Shown here: piece by piece, positions 23,474 to 32,841 of the stretch
How positions within the stretch are numbered: the stretch's first letter is position 1
How the letters are laid out: every line of letters starts with the position of its first letter
From: Lentisphaeria bacterium
GTDB lineage: Bacteria > Verrucomicrobiota > Lentisphaeria > Victivallales > Victivallaceae
Direction of reading: 5' to 3'
DNA length: 56,805 bases
NCBI GenBank assembly: GCA_017443585.1
Contig: JAFSYV010000262.1
Coordinates: 1 to 56,805 of the forward strand
Program-made: the position numbers and the translations under genes
Notes under the pieces: generated by a model
Told to the model about the DNA's origin: nothing
Database searches by the model: none
The model's input: the letters and a program-made list of their open reading frames with translations, nothing else

Positions 23474-26400
23474 ATGCGGAAAGTCTTTTTCCTGCTGAGC
23501 GTTTTCGCGCTCACGCTCACGGCGGTCGAGATCCCCTTCAACCGCAAACCCCTCGAAGTCACGCTGGAAACGAAAGGCGGCGGCATCTCCCGCATGGTCT
23601 GGCAGGGGCATCTTTTCAACGGGCGGGGCATTTCCCTCACGGAACGGGTGATGTCCAATACGGAAAGAGGGGGCAAACCGGCGGTGCTCAAGGAGTTTTT
23701 CCACGATCTGGAATTCACCCCCGAGTTCGTCAGCGACAACTGGAACACCAAGGTCATCCGGCTTTCCGCACGGGGCACGGGGGCCTTCGACTGGCTGCGG
23801 ATCACCAAGACCTACACGCTCCACCGCAACCAGCCTTTCTTCTTCGTCAAGTACACGCTGGAAAATCTGGACTCGACTCCCCGCCCGGCGGCGCTGTGGG
23901 TCAGGACCTTTTTCCGTGATTACCAGCAGAGCGGAGCAAAAAACCTCTTCGACCAGGGCGGGGTCCGCCGCTTCTCCCATCCCGGCGACGCCAAGGGGGA
24001 CGATTGGTGCACCGTCCCCTTCCGCCCCTACACCGCGGTCTGGGGCGCGGAAAGCAAAAAAGGGGTGATGATGGAGCTCCCGGTCCGGGAAACCGACGCC
24101 CTCTACAGCTGGTCTTCCCCCTCCAAGCCCGAGTCCACCATGGAATTCATCACCCGCGAGCTTACCCTGACGCCGGGCAAACCGTACACCTTCACCGTCA
24201 AGGTCACCGTGGGTGAAAAGGTCCCCGCGATGGCGGCGGCCGCCGCGAAAAAACCTCTTCCCAAGGTCGAAAAGGCGGGCACGCGTTCCATTTTGCCCCG
24301 GCTTTACGCCGCGGGCAAAAGCGTAGGCCGGTTCCAGATGCGCGGCGGCAACACCGTGAAGATCCCCGAACGCTCCATCACGCTCTCCGTTCCCCGTCAG
24401 TTCCACGACTCGGTCCGCGAAGCGGTCCTCCCCGCCGACGCCGATCCTGCCCGACTCGGCGTCTACGAAGTCGCCAACGGGCGGGCGGACTACTCCCGCG
24501 AAGTGCCCTTCGCGGTGGAAAAACGCGACGGGAAAAATGTTTTGCGCTTCCCCGTCCCCGGATTCAAATCCAACTTTCTGCTGACCCGGCTGGACCCGAA
24601 AACGAGGGTCTACCGGGATAAAAACGGCAATTTCGTCAATTTCGCCGACTACAAGGTCCAAATCTGTTTCGACCGTCCCGCGCAGAAAAAATCCGATGTT
24701 TCGAAACTGAAGGAGGCCAATCTCTTCAGCAACGGCGATTTTTCCGAAGTCGACGCCAAGGGGCTCCCCGCAGGCTGGGTGCACCCACGTTACTACTGGT
24801 CCCGGAAGGTCTATTCCATGGGAAAAAGCTGCATTCAGCTCCGCCGTCCGGCGCAGGAGCCCCGCTGGGCCCAGCTTTATGAATACTTCATCCCGGAACC
24901 CGACCGGAAGTACACCTTCTCCATACGGATCCGCAACGACAATCTGATCAACGCCGTCAGCCAGGGGGCCATCGGCTTCTTCGACGTCCAGGGCAAGCCC
25001 ATTCCCAAAACGGGCGTCATATTCTACAAACCGGCAAAAGGCAGCCACGACTGGAAGGAGTTCAAGGTTTCCTTCTACGCGCCGCCCAAGGCGGCCTTCG
25101 GCCGTTTCGTCATCGTGATGAACGGCCTCAAGGGACAAACCATTTCGGCCGATGACATCAGGCTCGTCCCCGAACCCTATTCGCCCGAAAGCGTGAAGCT
25201 CGTCGACCGCCTGCGGGACCAGCTCACGAGTTCCTGGTACAAGCCGCTGGATCTCATCGAACGCAACTCCCACGCGGTGGTGACGCCTCACGAAAAATGG
25301 CTTTCGCCCGCCGCCTTCACGCTGCCCGAGATCCTCTTCCTGCCCTACATCAAGGGCGAGTACGCCACCCTCGAACGGCGGGTCATCGTGGAACTTTTCC
25401 AGCGCATGACGCTGAAATACACCATGGTCCCCCTGCTCGCCAAGGTCTCCTTCATCAACGGCAGCGGCGTCATGGGCGTCTATACCGCCACGCTGCTGCC
25501 CGAGCTGGAGCCCTACACCATCGAAAGGCTCAAGGAGGCCCCGAAGTGCAATGTGATCTGGGTCTCCGAAGTGGATTTCGAGAAGAACGTGAAAGCCCCC
25601 TTCCTGAACTTCCTCCGCGAAAGGGCCCGGAACGCCAATTTGTTTTTCCTCAACTGCAAAAACGTCCCGGCGGAATTCCTGGGCAAACCCGCCCCGCTCC
25701 CGCCGGAGCTTTTCCTGATGCCCCGGACGCGGGACGTGAGCAAATGGGCCTTTGCCAAGGTGGTGCAGTTCCATGACCGAGGGAATTTCCGCAGCTGCGT
25801 CATGAACACCGGGATCCACAACCGGGTCAACAACCCCTCCGTTCCGCCCGCGGGGCTGGGGAACATCTACAACAACTATCCCGGCCGGGAGTTCCCCTAC
25901 TGGGAGTTCGAATACCTGACCATGGCCAAGGCCCTGCGCCGCCTTGCCGGGGTGAAGGTCCCCGCCGTCATGACGGGATATGAGAAAGGTCTGCTCCATA
26001 TCGAAGCCGCCGAAAACGTGAAACTCCAGCTGGAATACCGTTATGAAGACCTTTTCCGCCAGGTCATCGCCCGGGGGAAGATCCCGGTCGAGCTCAAGGC
26101 GGGCGGGAACAAGATCGCCCTGCCCCCGACGGGAGGCTTCGGGAACGAACTCACCGCCTACCTGAAGTTGACCGCCGGCGGGAAATATCTCGACGCCGCG
26201 GGGGTCCGGCTCATGCCCGAAAAACCCATCGCTCTCGATATCAGCTTCCCCAAAGGTAAGAAAATCCCCTTCGGGGAGGCCATGCCCGTCGAAGCCGCGG
26301 TGAAGACCCCGTGCCCCGGAGCGAAGCTCACCGTCAGGATCGAAGACGCCAACTACCGGACCGTGGCCCGCGCCGCGGGGACCGACGGAAAAGTGAAGCT

Positions 26401-28639
26401 GGACTTCGTGCCGAAATTCCCCCGCACCGTCCTCTACCGGGTGCTGGCTTCGCTGGAAAAAGAGGGGAAGATCCTCGCCACCGCCGAGGAGGAATTCATC
26501 TTCTCCGGCAGCAACGCCGACCCGAAGGAACTGATCTCGGTGATCTGGACCGCGGCTTCCTCCCTCAAATTCCCCCTCTACAAGGAAATGAGCGCGGACC
26601 ACATCATCGTCTGGTGCCTCAACGCCCGCAATCCCGCCAAAGTCCTGCGCAACCTCGATCTGGAGCCCGTCGTCTACGGCTCGGGCACTGTGGCCCTCGG
26701 ATTCAACTCGTGGCACAAATACCGGAGCGAGGTGGACCACACTTCCGAACTGAGCCCCCGTGAGCCCTGTTTTTCCGACCCCGGATTGTGGAAAAAGGCC
26801 GGGGAAAACTTCGCCAAACAGGCGAAGGACGGCCGCTTCACCGAGCAAGATCTCAAGTTCCACCTGATCGGGGATGAACAGTTCCTCGGCAGGAACGTGT
26901 GCATTTCCGAGCACTGCCTCAAGGACTTCCGCGGGAAGATGAAGGAGTACTACGGGAACATTGCCAAACTCAACGCCGCCTGGGGGACGAAGTTCGGCTC
27001 CTTCGACGAGGTGATGCCGAAGACGGCCAGGGACGTGACCGACAAGAGCAAACTCGGTCCCTTCGTGGCCCACAAGCTCTACATGACCCGGCTCTTCGCC
27101 GAAAAGTACATGGGCGGTGTGCGCCGGGAGCTGAGAAAGGCGGCCCCCTCCACCGTCATCGGCCTTTCCGGGACCGCCAACCCCGGATACCACTTCGACT
27201 GGCCGCTGGTGATGAAGCAGCTGGACTACCTGGCCTTCTATGACGGGATCCAGCGGAAGCTGGCCCATGACTTCGCCAATCCCGGCGCCCTGGGCGGCCA
27301 GTGGTACGGCGGCTACGTGGCCCCCACGCCCCACGAAGGCTACATCAACTCCTTCTTCTGGCGCGGCCTCCTTTCCGGCAACCGGCTTTCGGCCAATTTC
27401 TCCCCCCGTGCGGGCATCACGGGCGACCTGCTCAAGACGCCTCAGCTCGAATACTACACCAAACTCCTGAAGGAGGCCCGCAAAGGCGTCGCCAAGCTGG
27501 TGTTCTGCTCCAAGGAAAAACCGGTCGCGGCCATGCTCTATTCCCAGAGCAGCCTTTTCGCCATCGCCGCGACCATCGGCATCAACGAGTATGAAAACTC
27601 CCTTTCCGGCTGGCATGCGCTGCTGGGCGATCTGGGGATCGACTACAAGTTCCTCTACGCGCCCGAACTGCCGCAGACCCTGAACAACTCCTACAAGGTG
27701 CTGATCCTGCCCGGAGCCGTGGCACTCTCGGACGCCGAACTGGCGGCGATCCGCCGTTTCGCCGCCGCGGGCGGCACGGTCATCGCCGACATGAATTACG
27801 GCGTGTACAACGAACACGGGACCTTGCGCAAGGGGAAAAATGTCCCCGAGATCGCGACCTTGCAGCTGCCTGAAGGGGAATTCCGCACCGCCGACGCCAA
27901 GACGAAGCTCCATCAGGTGGAAAAGGTAGGCAAGGGGAAGATCGTCACCTGGAATCTCCTCGTCGCCGGCTACCAGCGGACGATGCTGGGCGGCATCGGC
28001 GGCGAAACGGCCAAGGACATTTCCGGCTCCGCCAAGTTCTGCACCGCGCTCCGCACACTTGCCGAAACGGAGCTGAAAAAGAGCGGTGTCACTGCCAACC
28101 GCCGTCTTACCGGCAAAGACGGAAAACCCAGACAGGCGGAAACGGTCTGGCTGGAATTCAACGGGAACTTCCTCTTCGGCATCTGGAAATTCGACCGGAG
28201 CGTTCCCGTCCTCGATCCGGCTTCGGGGGAACCCGTCACCGTCACGCTGCCCCTGAAAGGCCACATCTACGATGTGCGCGCGCACCGCTATCTGGGATTC
28301 GGAGACAAGTTCACCTATCAGCTCCATCCCGGCGGGGCGGGGGTTTTCGCCGTGCTGCCGCAAAAACCCGGCGCTCTCGCGCTGCAGGCCCCGAAGGAAC
28401 TCGCACGGGGTGAAAGTCTCGGCTTCTCCGTCTCGCTGCCGGGAACCGGCCGGGTCTTCCACTGCGAACTTCTGGACCCGGCGGGGAAGTGCCGCGTTCA
28501 GCGCAACCTGAGCGCTCCGGAAGGGAAGGCCTCAGGGGAGTTCCAAATCGCCTTCGACGAACCCGCGGGCAAGTGGACTTTGCGCGTCAACGACGTCGCT
28601 TCGGGCGTCGCCGGGTCGCACACCATCGCGGTCAAGTAG
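23474..28639 (+). CDS. Large secreted multidomain glycoside hydrolase-like protein with GH42-like region
   Basis: A 1721-aa protein. The signal peptide MRKVFFLLSVFALTLTA is followed by a beta-rich N-terminal region (about 30-260, LETKGGGISRMVWQGHLFNG) like a glycosidase beta-sandwich. A carbohydrate-binding-like segment is near 410-560. A long central region has FRGKMKEYYGNIAKLNAAWG near residue 1155, the FR...LxxLNxAWG pattern of GH42 and related barrels. From about 1350 a GH42 trimerisation-like Rossmann domain follows (YKFLYAPELPQTL, YKVLILPGAVALSD, AAGGTVIADMNYG). A C-terminal beta-domain ends it. Candidate acids are in LIGDEQFLG and nearby. Substrate unknown. Probably co-transcribed with the GH20-like gene. 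Confidence 0.75.
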   Translation: MRKVFFLLSVFALTLTAVEIPFNRKPLEVTLETKGGGISRMVWQGHLFNGRGISLTERVMSNTERGGKPAVLKEFFHDLEFTPEFVSDNWNTKVIRLSARGTGAFDWLRITKTYTLHRNQPFFFVKYTLENLDSTPRPAALWVRTFFRDYQQSGAKNLFDQGGVRRFSHPGDAKGDDWCTVPFRPYTAVWGAESKKGVMMELPVRETDALYSWSSPSKPESTMEFITRELTLTPGKPYTFTVKVTVGEKVPAMAAAAAKKPLPKVEKAGTRSILPRLYAAGKSVGRFQMRGGNTVKIPERSITLSVPRQFHDSVREAVLPADADPARLGVYEVANGRADYSREVPFAVEKRDGKNVLRFPVPGFKSNFLLTRLDPKTRVYRDKNGNFVNFADYKVQICFDRPAQKKSDVSKLKEANLFSNGDFSEVDAKGLPAGWVHPRYYWSRKVYSMGKSCIQLRRPAQEPRWAQLYEYFIPEPDRKYTFSIRIRNDNLINAVSQGAIGFFDVQGKPIPKTGVIFYKPAKGSHDWKEFKVSFYAPPKAAFGRFVIVMNGLKGQTISADDIRLVPEPYSPESVKLVDRLRDQLTSSWYKPLDLIERNSHAVVTPHEKWLSPAAFTLPEILFLPYIKGEYATLERRVIVELFQRMTLKYTMVPLLAKVSFINGSGVMGVYTATLLPELEPYTIERLKEAPKCNVIWVSEVDFEKNVKAPFLNFLRERARNANLFFLNCKNVPAEFLGKPAPLPPELFLMPRTRDVSKWAFAKVVQFHDRGNFRSCVMNTGIHNRVNNPSVPPAGLGNIYNNYPGREFPYWEFEYLTMAKALRRLAGVKVPAVMTGYEKGLLHIEAAENVKLQLEYRYEDLFRQVIARGKIPVELKAGGNKIALPPTGGFGNELTAYLKLTAGGKYLDAAGVRLMPEKPIALDISFPKGKKIPFGEAMPVEAAVKTPCPGAKLTVRIEDANYRTVARAAGTDGKVKLDFVPKFPRTVLYRVLASLEKEGKILATAEEEFIFSGSNADPKELISVIWTAASSLKFPLYKEMSADHIIVWCLNARNPAKVLRNLDLEPVVYGSGTVALGFNSWHKYRSEVDHTSELSPREPCFSDPGLWKKAGENFAKQAKDGRFTEQDLKFHLIGDEQFLGRNVCISEHCLKDFRGKMKEYYGNIAKLNAAWGTKFGSFDEVMPKTARDVTDKSKLGPFVAHKLYMTRLFAEKYMGGVRRELRKAAPSTVIGLSGTANPGYHFDWPLVMKQLDYLAFYDGIQRKLAHDFANPGALGGQWYGGYVAPTPHEGYINSFFWRGLLSGNRLSANFSPRAGITGDLLKTPQLEYYTKLLKEARKGVAKLVFCSKEKPVAAMLYSQSSLFAIAATIGINEYENSLSGWHALLGDLGIDYKFLYAPELPQTLNNSYKVLILPGAVALSDAELAAIRRFAAAGGTVIADMNYGVYNEHGTLRKGKNVPEIATLQLPEGEFRTADAKTKLHQVEKVGKGKIVTWNLLVAGYQRTMLGGIGGETAKDISGSAKFCTALRTLAETELKKSGVTANRRLTGKDGKPRQAETVWLEFNGNFLFGIWKFDRSVPVLDPASGEPVTVTLPLKGHIYDVRAHRYLGFGDKFTYQLHPGGAGVFAVLPQKPGALALQAPKELARGESLGFSVSLPGTGRVFHCELLDPAGKCRVQRNLSAPEGKASGEFQIAFDEPAGKWTLRVNDVASGVAGSHTIAVK

Positions 28640-28646
28640 GACGTTT

Positions 28647-29849
28647 TCAGCGGGCGGTTTCGACGCCCGTGCAGCGGGCGGAGAGGGTGTCGATATCCCG
28701 CTGGAAGGCTTCCTTTTCCCACGGATAGTGGATATCGACGCGCGCTCCGCCGCGGATCACCGACTCCACGGCGTAGATGCCGGGCAGGGTCATGCGGAGT
28801 CCGTCCCGGAGCGACACGGGCATGTCCGGCGCGTTGTTCCGGAGCGCTTCGATGAAGATCAGCCACAGATAGGTGTCCGCCCCGCCGTGGCCGAAGGTCC
28901 CGGTGAACTTGTACCGTTTCTTGACCTCCCGCGTGAAGGGGGAAAAGGAAACGGGCAGCTCCACGATGTTTTCCGCTCCGGTAAGTCCGGTGGTGCTGAA
29001 GGTGGTCCGCTCGGGGTATTTTTCCCCCCGGTGGGAAAGGTGCTCGAAACAGCCCGCCGTGCCGAAGACCCGGAAGGAGTGGAGCCCCGAACGGCAGTTG
29101 TTGATGTAGGAGTTGGTCATCCGCACCGTGACCTGAGAAGGGGTCTGGAACAGCGCGCAGGTGTAGTCGTGAGCGTAGGGCAGGTCCGTCATGTGGCTGC
29201 CCGAGGAAATGCAGACGACGCTGGTCAACTCCTCATCCAGGATGGAAAGCAGAGGCCCCAGGGAGTGGGTGGAGTAGGAGCAGGGCACCGATCCGAAAGG
29301 TTTCGCGGGTTTCCGCCACGGGGTCTCCTCCCAGAGCTCCCGGCAGTCGTGGATGTATTCCGCCTCAAGGGCGTAGGGCTTGCCCAGCAAGCCCTTGCGC
29401 CAAAGGTCCTGCATGGCGTGGACGAAGCCCCAGCCCATGGTGGTGGCGCCGGTCATGAGTTTGGCTTCCGAAGCCTGATGGGCGGCCCACAGCTCCCGAG
29501 CCTCCACCAGATTCCGCACCGAGGGGATGTCGGAAAAGACGTGGATGTTCCGGGCCAGGGCCTTGATGCAGAAATCGGTGTGGCAGGTGGCGGGGGTTTC
29601 CACCATAACGATGTCCGGCGCGGCCTTTTCCAGCATTTCGTCGTAATCCTCGAAAAAGGTCACTTCGGGCATCTCCTCGGCAAGAGGAGTGCTCAAGGCG
29701 TTGTTCCGGTAGATGGGCTTGAACCAGAGATCCGGATCGAGGTCACAGGCGGCCACGCCTTTGACGCCGTCGATGTGCCGGCATACCTCCTTGAACATGG
29801 CCCGGCCCCGATGGCCCAGACCCACGACCGCCAGACGGAACTCCTTCAT
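28647..29849 (-). CDS. Gfo/Idh/MocA-family oxidoreductase
   Basis: A 400-aa protein. The N-terminal Rossmann fold begins FRLAVVGLGHRGRAMF (GxGxxG). ETPATCHTDFCIKAL and VFSDIPSVRNLVEA follow in the position of the usual EKP segment, but here it reads SDIP, so the canonical Lys of EKP is replaced. The C-terminal alpha/beta domain carries YSTHSLGPLLSIL, with the conserved His-region of the family. Members oxidise or epimerise sugars or cyclitols with NAD(P). The stop lies 8 nt from the convergent 1721-aa gene. A terminator separates it from the upstream isomerase gene, so some expression may be independent. Confidence 0.88.
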   Translation of the reverse strand: MKEFRLAVVGLGHRGRAMFKEVCRHIDGVKGVAACDLDPDLWFKPIYRNNALSTPLAEEMPEVTFFEDYDEMLEKAAPDIVMVETPATCHTDFCIKALARNIHVFSDIPSVRNLVEARELWAAHQASEAKLMTGATTMGWGFVHAMQDLWRKGLLGKPYALEAEYIHDCRELWEETPWRKPAKPFGSVPCSYSTHSLGPLLSILDEELTSVVCISSGSHMTDLPYAHDYTCALFQTPSQVTVRMTNSYINNCRSGLHSFRVFGTAGCFEHLSHRGEKYPERTTFSTTGLTGAENIVELPVSFSPFTREVKKRYKFTGTFGHGGADTYLWLIFIEALRNNAPDMPVSLRDGLRMTLPGIYAVESVIRGGARVDIHYPWEKEAFQRDIDTLSARCTGVETAR

Positions 29850-29878
29850 CCGATGCCTCCTTTCATATGCACGGAAGG

Positions 29879-29917
29879 AAAAAAAATCCCCGTCCCCGGC
29901 AGAGGGGGACAGGGATC
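29879..29917 (-). terminator. Terminator/attenuator between the isomerase and oxidoreductase genes
   Basis: On the minus strand ATCCCTGTCCCC pairs with GGGGACGGGGAT (one mismatch/bulge), followed by eight T. It lies between two co-directional genes with only about 80 nt between them. Confidence 0.8.
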
Positions 29918-29931
29918 TTCTTTTTTTGCAT

Positions 29932-30798
29932 TTACCGCCCGAGACGGGCTTTCAGAAAATCCACCGCCAGCTGGATGTCGGCCTTGGGCGTTTCCCCCAC
30001 TTCGCGTTCGATGGTGAGGAATCCGTCGTAACCGATCTTCTTCAGCGTACGGAAATAGCCGTCCCAGTTCACATCGCCCTGGCCCAGGGGAACTTCCAGA
30101 TAGGCCCGGCCCAGTTTCGCGGCGTCGTAGCCGGGGGTCAGGTCCGAAAGCTCGAGAGTGCCGTACTCGTTGGCGGGATTGCAGGGGCGGAAGTTCTTCC
30201 CGTCCTTGGCGTGGGTGTGGACGATCCACTTGCCCAGCACGTCGGCGGCCTTTTCCGCGTCATCCCGGACCACCATGGCCAGATTGGCGGGGTCGAAGTT
30301 GACGCCGACGCCGTCGCTGCCGATGTCTTCGATGTAGTGTCTCAGCCGCACCGCGGGCTCAGGACCGGTCTCGATGGCCAGCTTGACTCCGCACTTGGCG
30401 GCGTATTCACCCACCACGCGGGCGGTCCTGACCATCTCCTGATAGACGGGAGAGTCGTCCTTGGTGGGGACCACGCCCACGTGGGTGGTCATGACTTTGG
30501 TATCGAATTCGCAGCAGGCGTCGATGATTTTCCTGCTCAGTTCGATGCGCTTGGGATTGCCTTCTTTGTCCTGGAAGCCGTGGCCGCCCAGGTCACCGCA
30601 GATGGAGGAAACTTCCATCCCGAGGTCCCGGATGAACTTGAGCAGTTCTTTCCGCTTGGCGGAACTCATGTCGATGAGGGAGTCATGGGACCTGTGGCAG
30701 GCGTAGATCTGGACGCCTTCGATGCCCATGGCCGCCGCGGAACGCAACGCGGTATGCAGTTCCTCGCAGAAGGATTCGACGATAACACCGATTTTCAT
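29932..30798 (-). CDS. Sugar phosphate isomerase/epimerase-like TIM-barrel protein
   Basis: A 288-aa protein, the usual length of the AP-endonuclease-2-type TIM-barrel family. MKIGVIVESFCEELHTALRS opens the barrel. SSICGDLGGHGF, KVMTTHVGVVP, LAIETGPEPAVRL and GVNFDPANLAM mark successive strands with metal-binding Glu/Asp/His positions. The final strand has FLTIEREVGE. Such proteins isomerise or epimerise keto-sugars or cyclitols, or act as 3-dehydro-sugar hydratases, often beside Gfo/Idh/MocA enzymes as here. It lies 24 nt downstream of one oxidoreductase and upstream of a second. Substrate unknown. Confidence 0.88.
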   Translation of the reverse strand: MKIGVIVESFCEELHTALRSAAAMGIEGVQIYACHRSHDSLIDMSSAKRKELLKFIRDLGMEVSSICGDLGGHGFQDKEGNPKRIELSRKIIDACCEFDTKVMTTHVGVVPTKDDSPVYQEMVRTARVVGEYAAKCGVKLAIETGPEPAVRLRHYIEDIGSDGVGVNFDPANLAMVVRDDAEKAADVLGKWIVHTHAKDGKNFRPCNPANEYGTLELSDLTPGYDAAKLGRAYLEVPLGQGDVNWDGYFRTLKKIGYDGFLTIEREVGETPKADIQLAVDFLKARLGR

Positions 30799-30822
30799 TT
30801 TTTTCTTTTTCCTTATCGGATC

Positions 30823-31932
30823 TTACTTGATGGTGACCTCTTTGCCCGCTTCGGCGGAACGGTAGATGCCGTCGAGCATCTTCTGGACGCCCAGACCGGC
30901 CTCGCCGGAAGCGCCCAGGGGCGTGTTGTTCAGGCAGCCCTGGACCCAGTTCGAAAGCTTCCGCTGGAACATGACGAGCCAGTCGTCGGCAGGCATGTAG
31001 GCGGGCTTCATGTTGACCATCATATCGTGCTCGTCGGTATAGATGGCCGTATCTTCCCAAGAGCAGCCGCCCTTGGTCCCCATGGCGGTGAAGTTGAAGA
31101 TGTCGGTCTGGGGAATGTGGGCCGCGAAACTGGATTCGATCTGCAGGATGGCTCCGTTTTCGAAACGGATCTGACCGATGGCCAGGTCTTCCACGGTGTA
31201 GGTCTTGTAGTCCCAGTTGGGCCAGGCGTTGCGGATCTTGCTGGGCTTGTTGCCGAGATAGGTCCAGCAGTTGCCGCTGGCGGCGATGGGTTTCGGAGAG
31301 CCCATGAACTCCCAGGCGCACTCGAGGATGTGGACGCCGATGTCGATCATGGGGCCGCCGCCCTGCAGTTCCTTGCGGCCGAAGACGCCCCAGTTCGGGA
31401 TGCCCCGGCGGCGGAGCGCCTGGCACTTGACGAAGAGGATGTCGCCGAAACGGCCTTCGTCCCGGGCCTGGATCAGGGCCTGGGTGTTGTTCCGGTAGCG
31501 CTGCTGGAACCCGACCGAAAGCTTGACGTGGTTCTTCTTGGCGGCGGCGATCATCTTCTCGCACTCGGCAGGATTCATGGCCATGGGTTTTTCCACGATG
31601 GCATGACAGCCGGCGTTGCAGGCGTCGACCACGGGCGCGCAGTGGACGCCGTTGGGGGTGCAGACGTCGACGGCGTCGGGCTTGATCGCGGCCAGCATCT
31701 TCTTCCAATCCTTGAAGAGAGCCTTCTTCGGAATGCCCCACTGCTCATGCATCAGGTCGAGCCGGTCCTGCTTGATATCCACGCCGGCGACGATCTCGAC
31801 TTCGGGAATCTCCTTGTAGGCCTTCATGTGAGTCTGGCAGATGCCGCCGCAGCCGATGATGGCCACCCGCAACTTTTTCCCCTTGTACTCGCTCTTCTTT
31901 CCTTCGATCTTGGTCGAAACGCTCTCAGCCAT
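30823..31932 (-). CDS. Gfo/Idh/MocA-family oxidoreductase
   Basis: A 369-aa protein. After a lysine-rich start, LRVAIIGCGGICQTHMKAY gives the dinucleotide-binding GxGxxxxxH pattern. DVCTPNGVHCAPVVDACNAG and VEKPMAMNPAE carry the canonical EKP with catalytic Lys. GGGPMIDIGVHILECAWEFM in the C-terminal domain has the DxGxH motif typical of active members. It is first in an operon with the isomerase-like gene and has its own promoter. Likely role: NAD(P)-dependent oxidation/reduction of a sugar from the neighbouring glycosidases; the exact substrate cannot be read from sequence. Confidence 0.92.
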   Translation of the reverse strand: MAESVSTKIEGKKSEYKGKKLRVAIIGCGGICQTHMKAYKEIPEVEIVAGVDIKQDRLDLMHEQWGIPKKALFKDWKKMLAAIKPDAVDVCTPNGVHCAPVVDACNAGCHAIVEKPMAMNPAECEKMIAAAKKNHVKLSVGFQQRYRNNTQALIQARDEGRFGDILFVKCQALRRRGIPNWGVFGRKELQGGGPMIDIGVHILECAWEFMGSPKPIAASGNCWTYLGNKPSKIRNAWPNWDYKTYTVEDLAIGQIRFENGAILQIESSFAAHIPQTDIFNFTAMGTKGGCSWEDTAIYTDEHDMMVNMKPAYMPADDWLVMFQRKLSNWVQGCLNNTPLGASGEAGLGVQKMLDGIYRSAEAGKEVTIK

Positions 31933-32028
31933 TTTTCAACTCCTGTTTGTGGTGGTGAGAAGGAACGCGGTGCCGGACCTGCGGAAAAATTCCGCGGAAC
32001 ACCCTCATCCGTTCCGTGCTTTTGATGT

Positions 32029-32056
32029 AAAATAGCACACATTGCGCATTTTGCAA
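32029..32056 (-). promoter_or_regulatory. Promoter of the oxidoreductase-isomerase operon
   Basis: The minus strand has TTGCAA, a 16-bp spacer ending TGTGC, and TATTTT. The extended -10 matches others in the window. Confidence 0.7.
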
Positions 32057-32097
32057 TTCCCCGCCGCAAAAAAAGTCCTTTTTTTTGTGAAATCCAT

Positions 32098-32125
32098 TTG
32101 CATTTCCGCAAATGAAAGCTATATT
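32098..32125 (+). promoter_or_regulatory. Promoter reading into the region before dnaN
   Basis: TTGCAT, a 16-bp spacer and TATATT. The start would be near 32132, about 700 nt before dnaN, so it gives either a long structured leader or a separate small RNA. Confidence 0.55.
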
Positions 32126-32841
32126 CTAAGTGGAGTTGTGTCCAAACGATCTTTTCCGGCGCCTCTTCGGCGAAGAAAGCCCGGAAAGGGGGGACGCTCC
32201 GAAGCTGATTTGAATCACGGGGGGACTTCGTCGTTCGGGGTTCCCTGCGAATGGGGAAAGCGCGGCACGAAACTCGTCTTTCCGCCCCCGAAGCGGCCGG
32301 TCCGGCAAGAGGAAGATTTTTCGTTTTCCGTTGGTTTTCAAGGAATTGACGAAAGTTTTCCGGAAGTCGAAGCCCTGTTTTCGGAAGCGGAAACGCCTTT
32401 CGGCTGTGAATATCCGTGGAAGAAAGCTGTTGATAAGTTGTCGAAAGGGTGACGACAGACGGTGTCGTCGACAGCCGTCGATAGGCTGTCTTCAGCGTTG
32501 TGAACAGTCTTTTATCGTCATAACTCTTTCGTTTCGAGTGCGTTTCGCCGACTGTTAACAGAAAACGACCTGCTCTACTACTGCTTATCTATATGTAATT
32601 ACTGTATGGGAAGCAGTAAAGAAGCCGCGTTCGGACCGAAGAAGCGTCCGGAGCAGAACGGAAGCGCCGGGCGAGGAAATGCGGTCGGAGATCGCATGAG
32701 AGAGGGTGTTTCGAAGCTTTTCCCCGTCGAGATCGATTTTTTTGAACATGAAACAATAAAAGAAGGGAGCCGTCCGGGTGTTGCGGAAGTTTTTCCGCCG
32801 CAGTTCCGGGACCGGCTTTCCAAGAGAGAGGAGAACCGAAG
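32126..32841 (+). other. Gene-free region upstream of dnaN with strong hairpin potential
   Basis: No credible protein gene: open frames here have no RBS and no recognisable sequence. The left third (32140-32330) is rich in inverted repeats, such as TTTCCGG/CCCGGAAA enclosing CGCC-TCTT-CGGCG, CCGAAG/CTTCG and TTCCC/GGGAA. The middle (32405-32591) is the AT-richer origin-like part. The right third contains no clear structure apart from the dnaN RBS, GAGAGGAG. Confidence 0.5.
32405..32591. other. Candidate replication-origin segment (imperfect DnaA boxes)
   Basis: TGTTGATAA (32428-32436) and TGTGAATAT (32405-32413) are each one mismatch from TGTGNAWAA. TGTGAACAG near 32500 and TTATC strings near 32512 and 32584 are weaker. 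A perfect hairpin GACAGCC-GTCGATA-GGCTGTC lies at 32470-32490. The position directly upstream of dnaN-recF is a classic origin site. No exact DnaA box is present and dnaA is not adjacent, so this remains tentative. Confidence 0.3.

Noticed and set aside
23450..28462. Antisense open frame of 1670 codons over the large secreted protein gene
   Set aside because: Composition artefact; the sense frame has a signal peptide and domain motifs.
32042..32452. 136-codon open frame before dnaN
   Set aside because: Begins within a promoter region, has no RBS, and the translation has no recognisable pattern.
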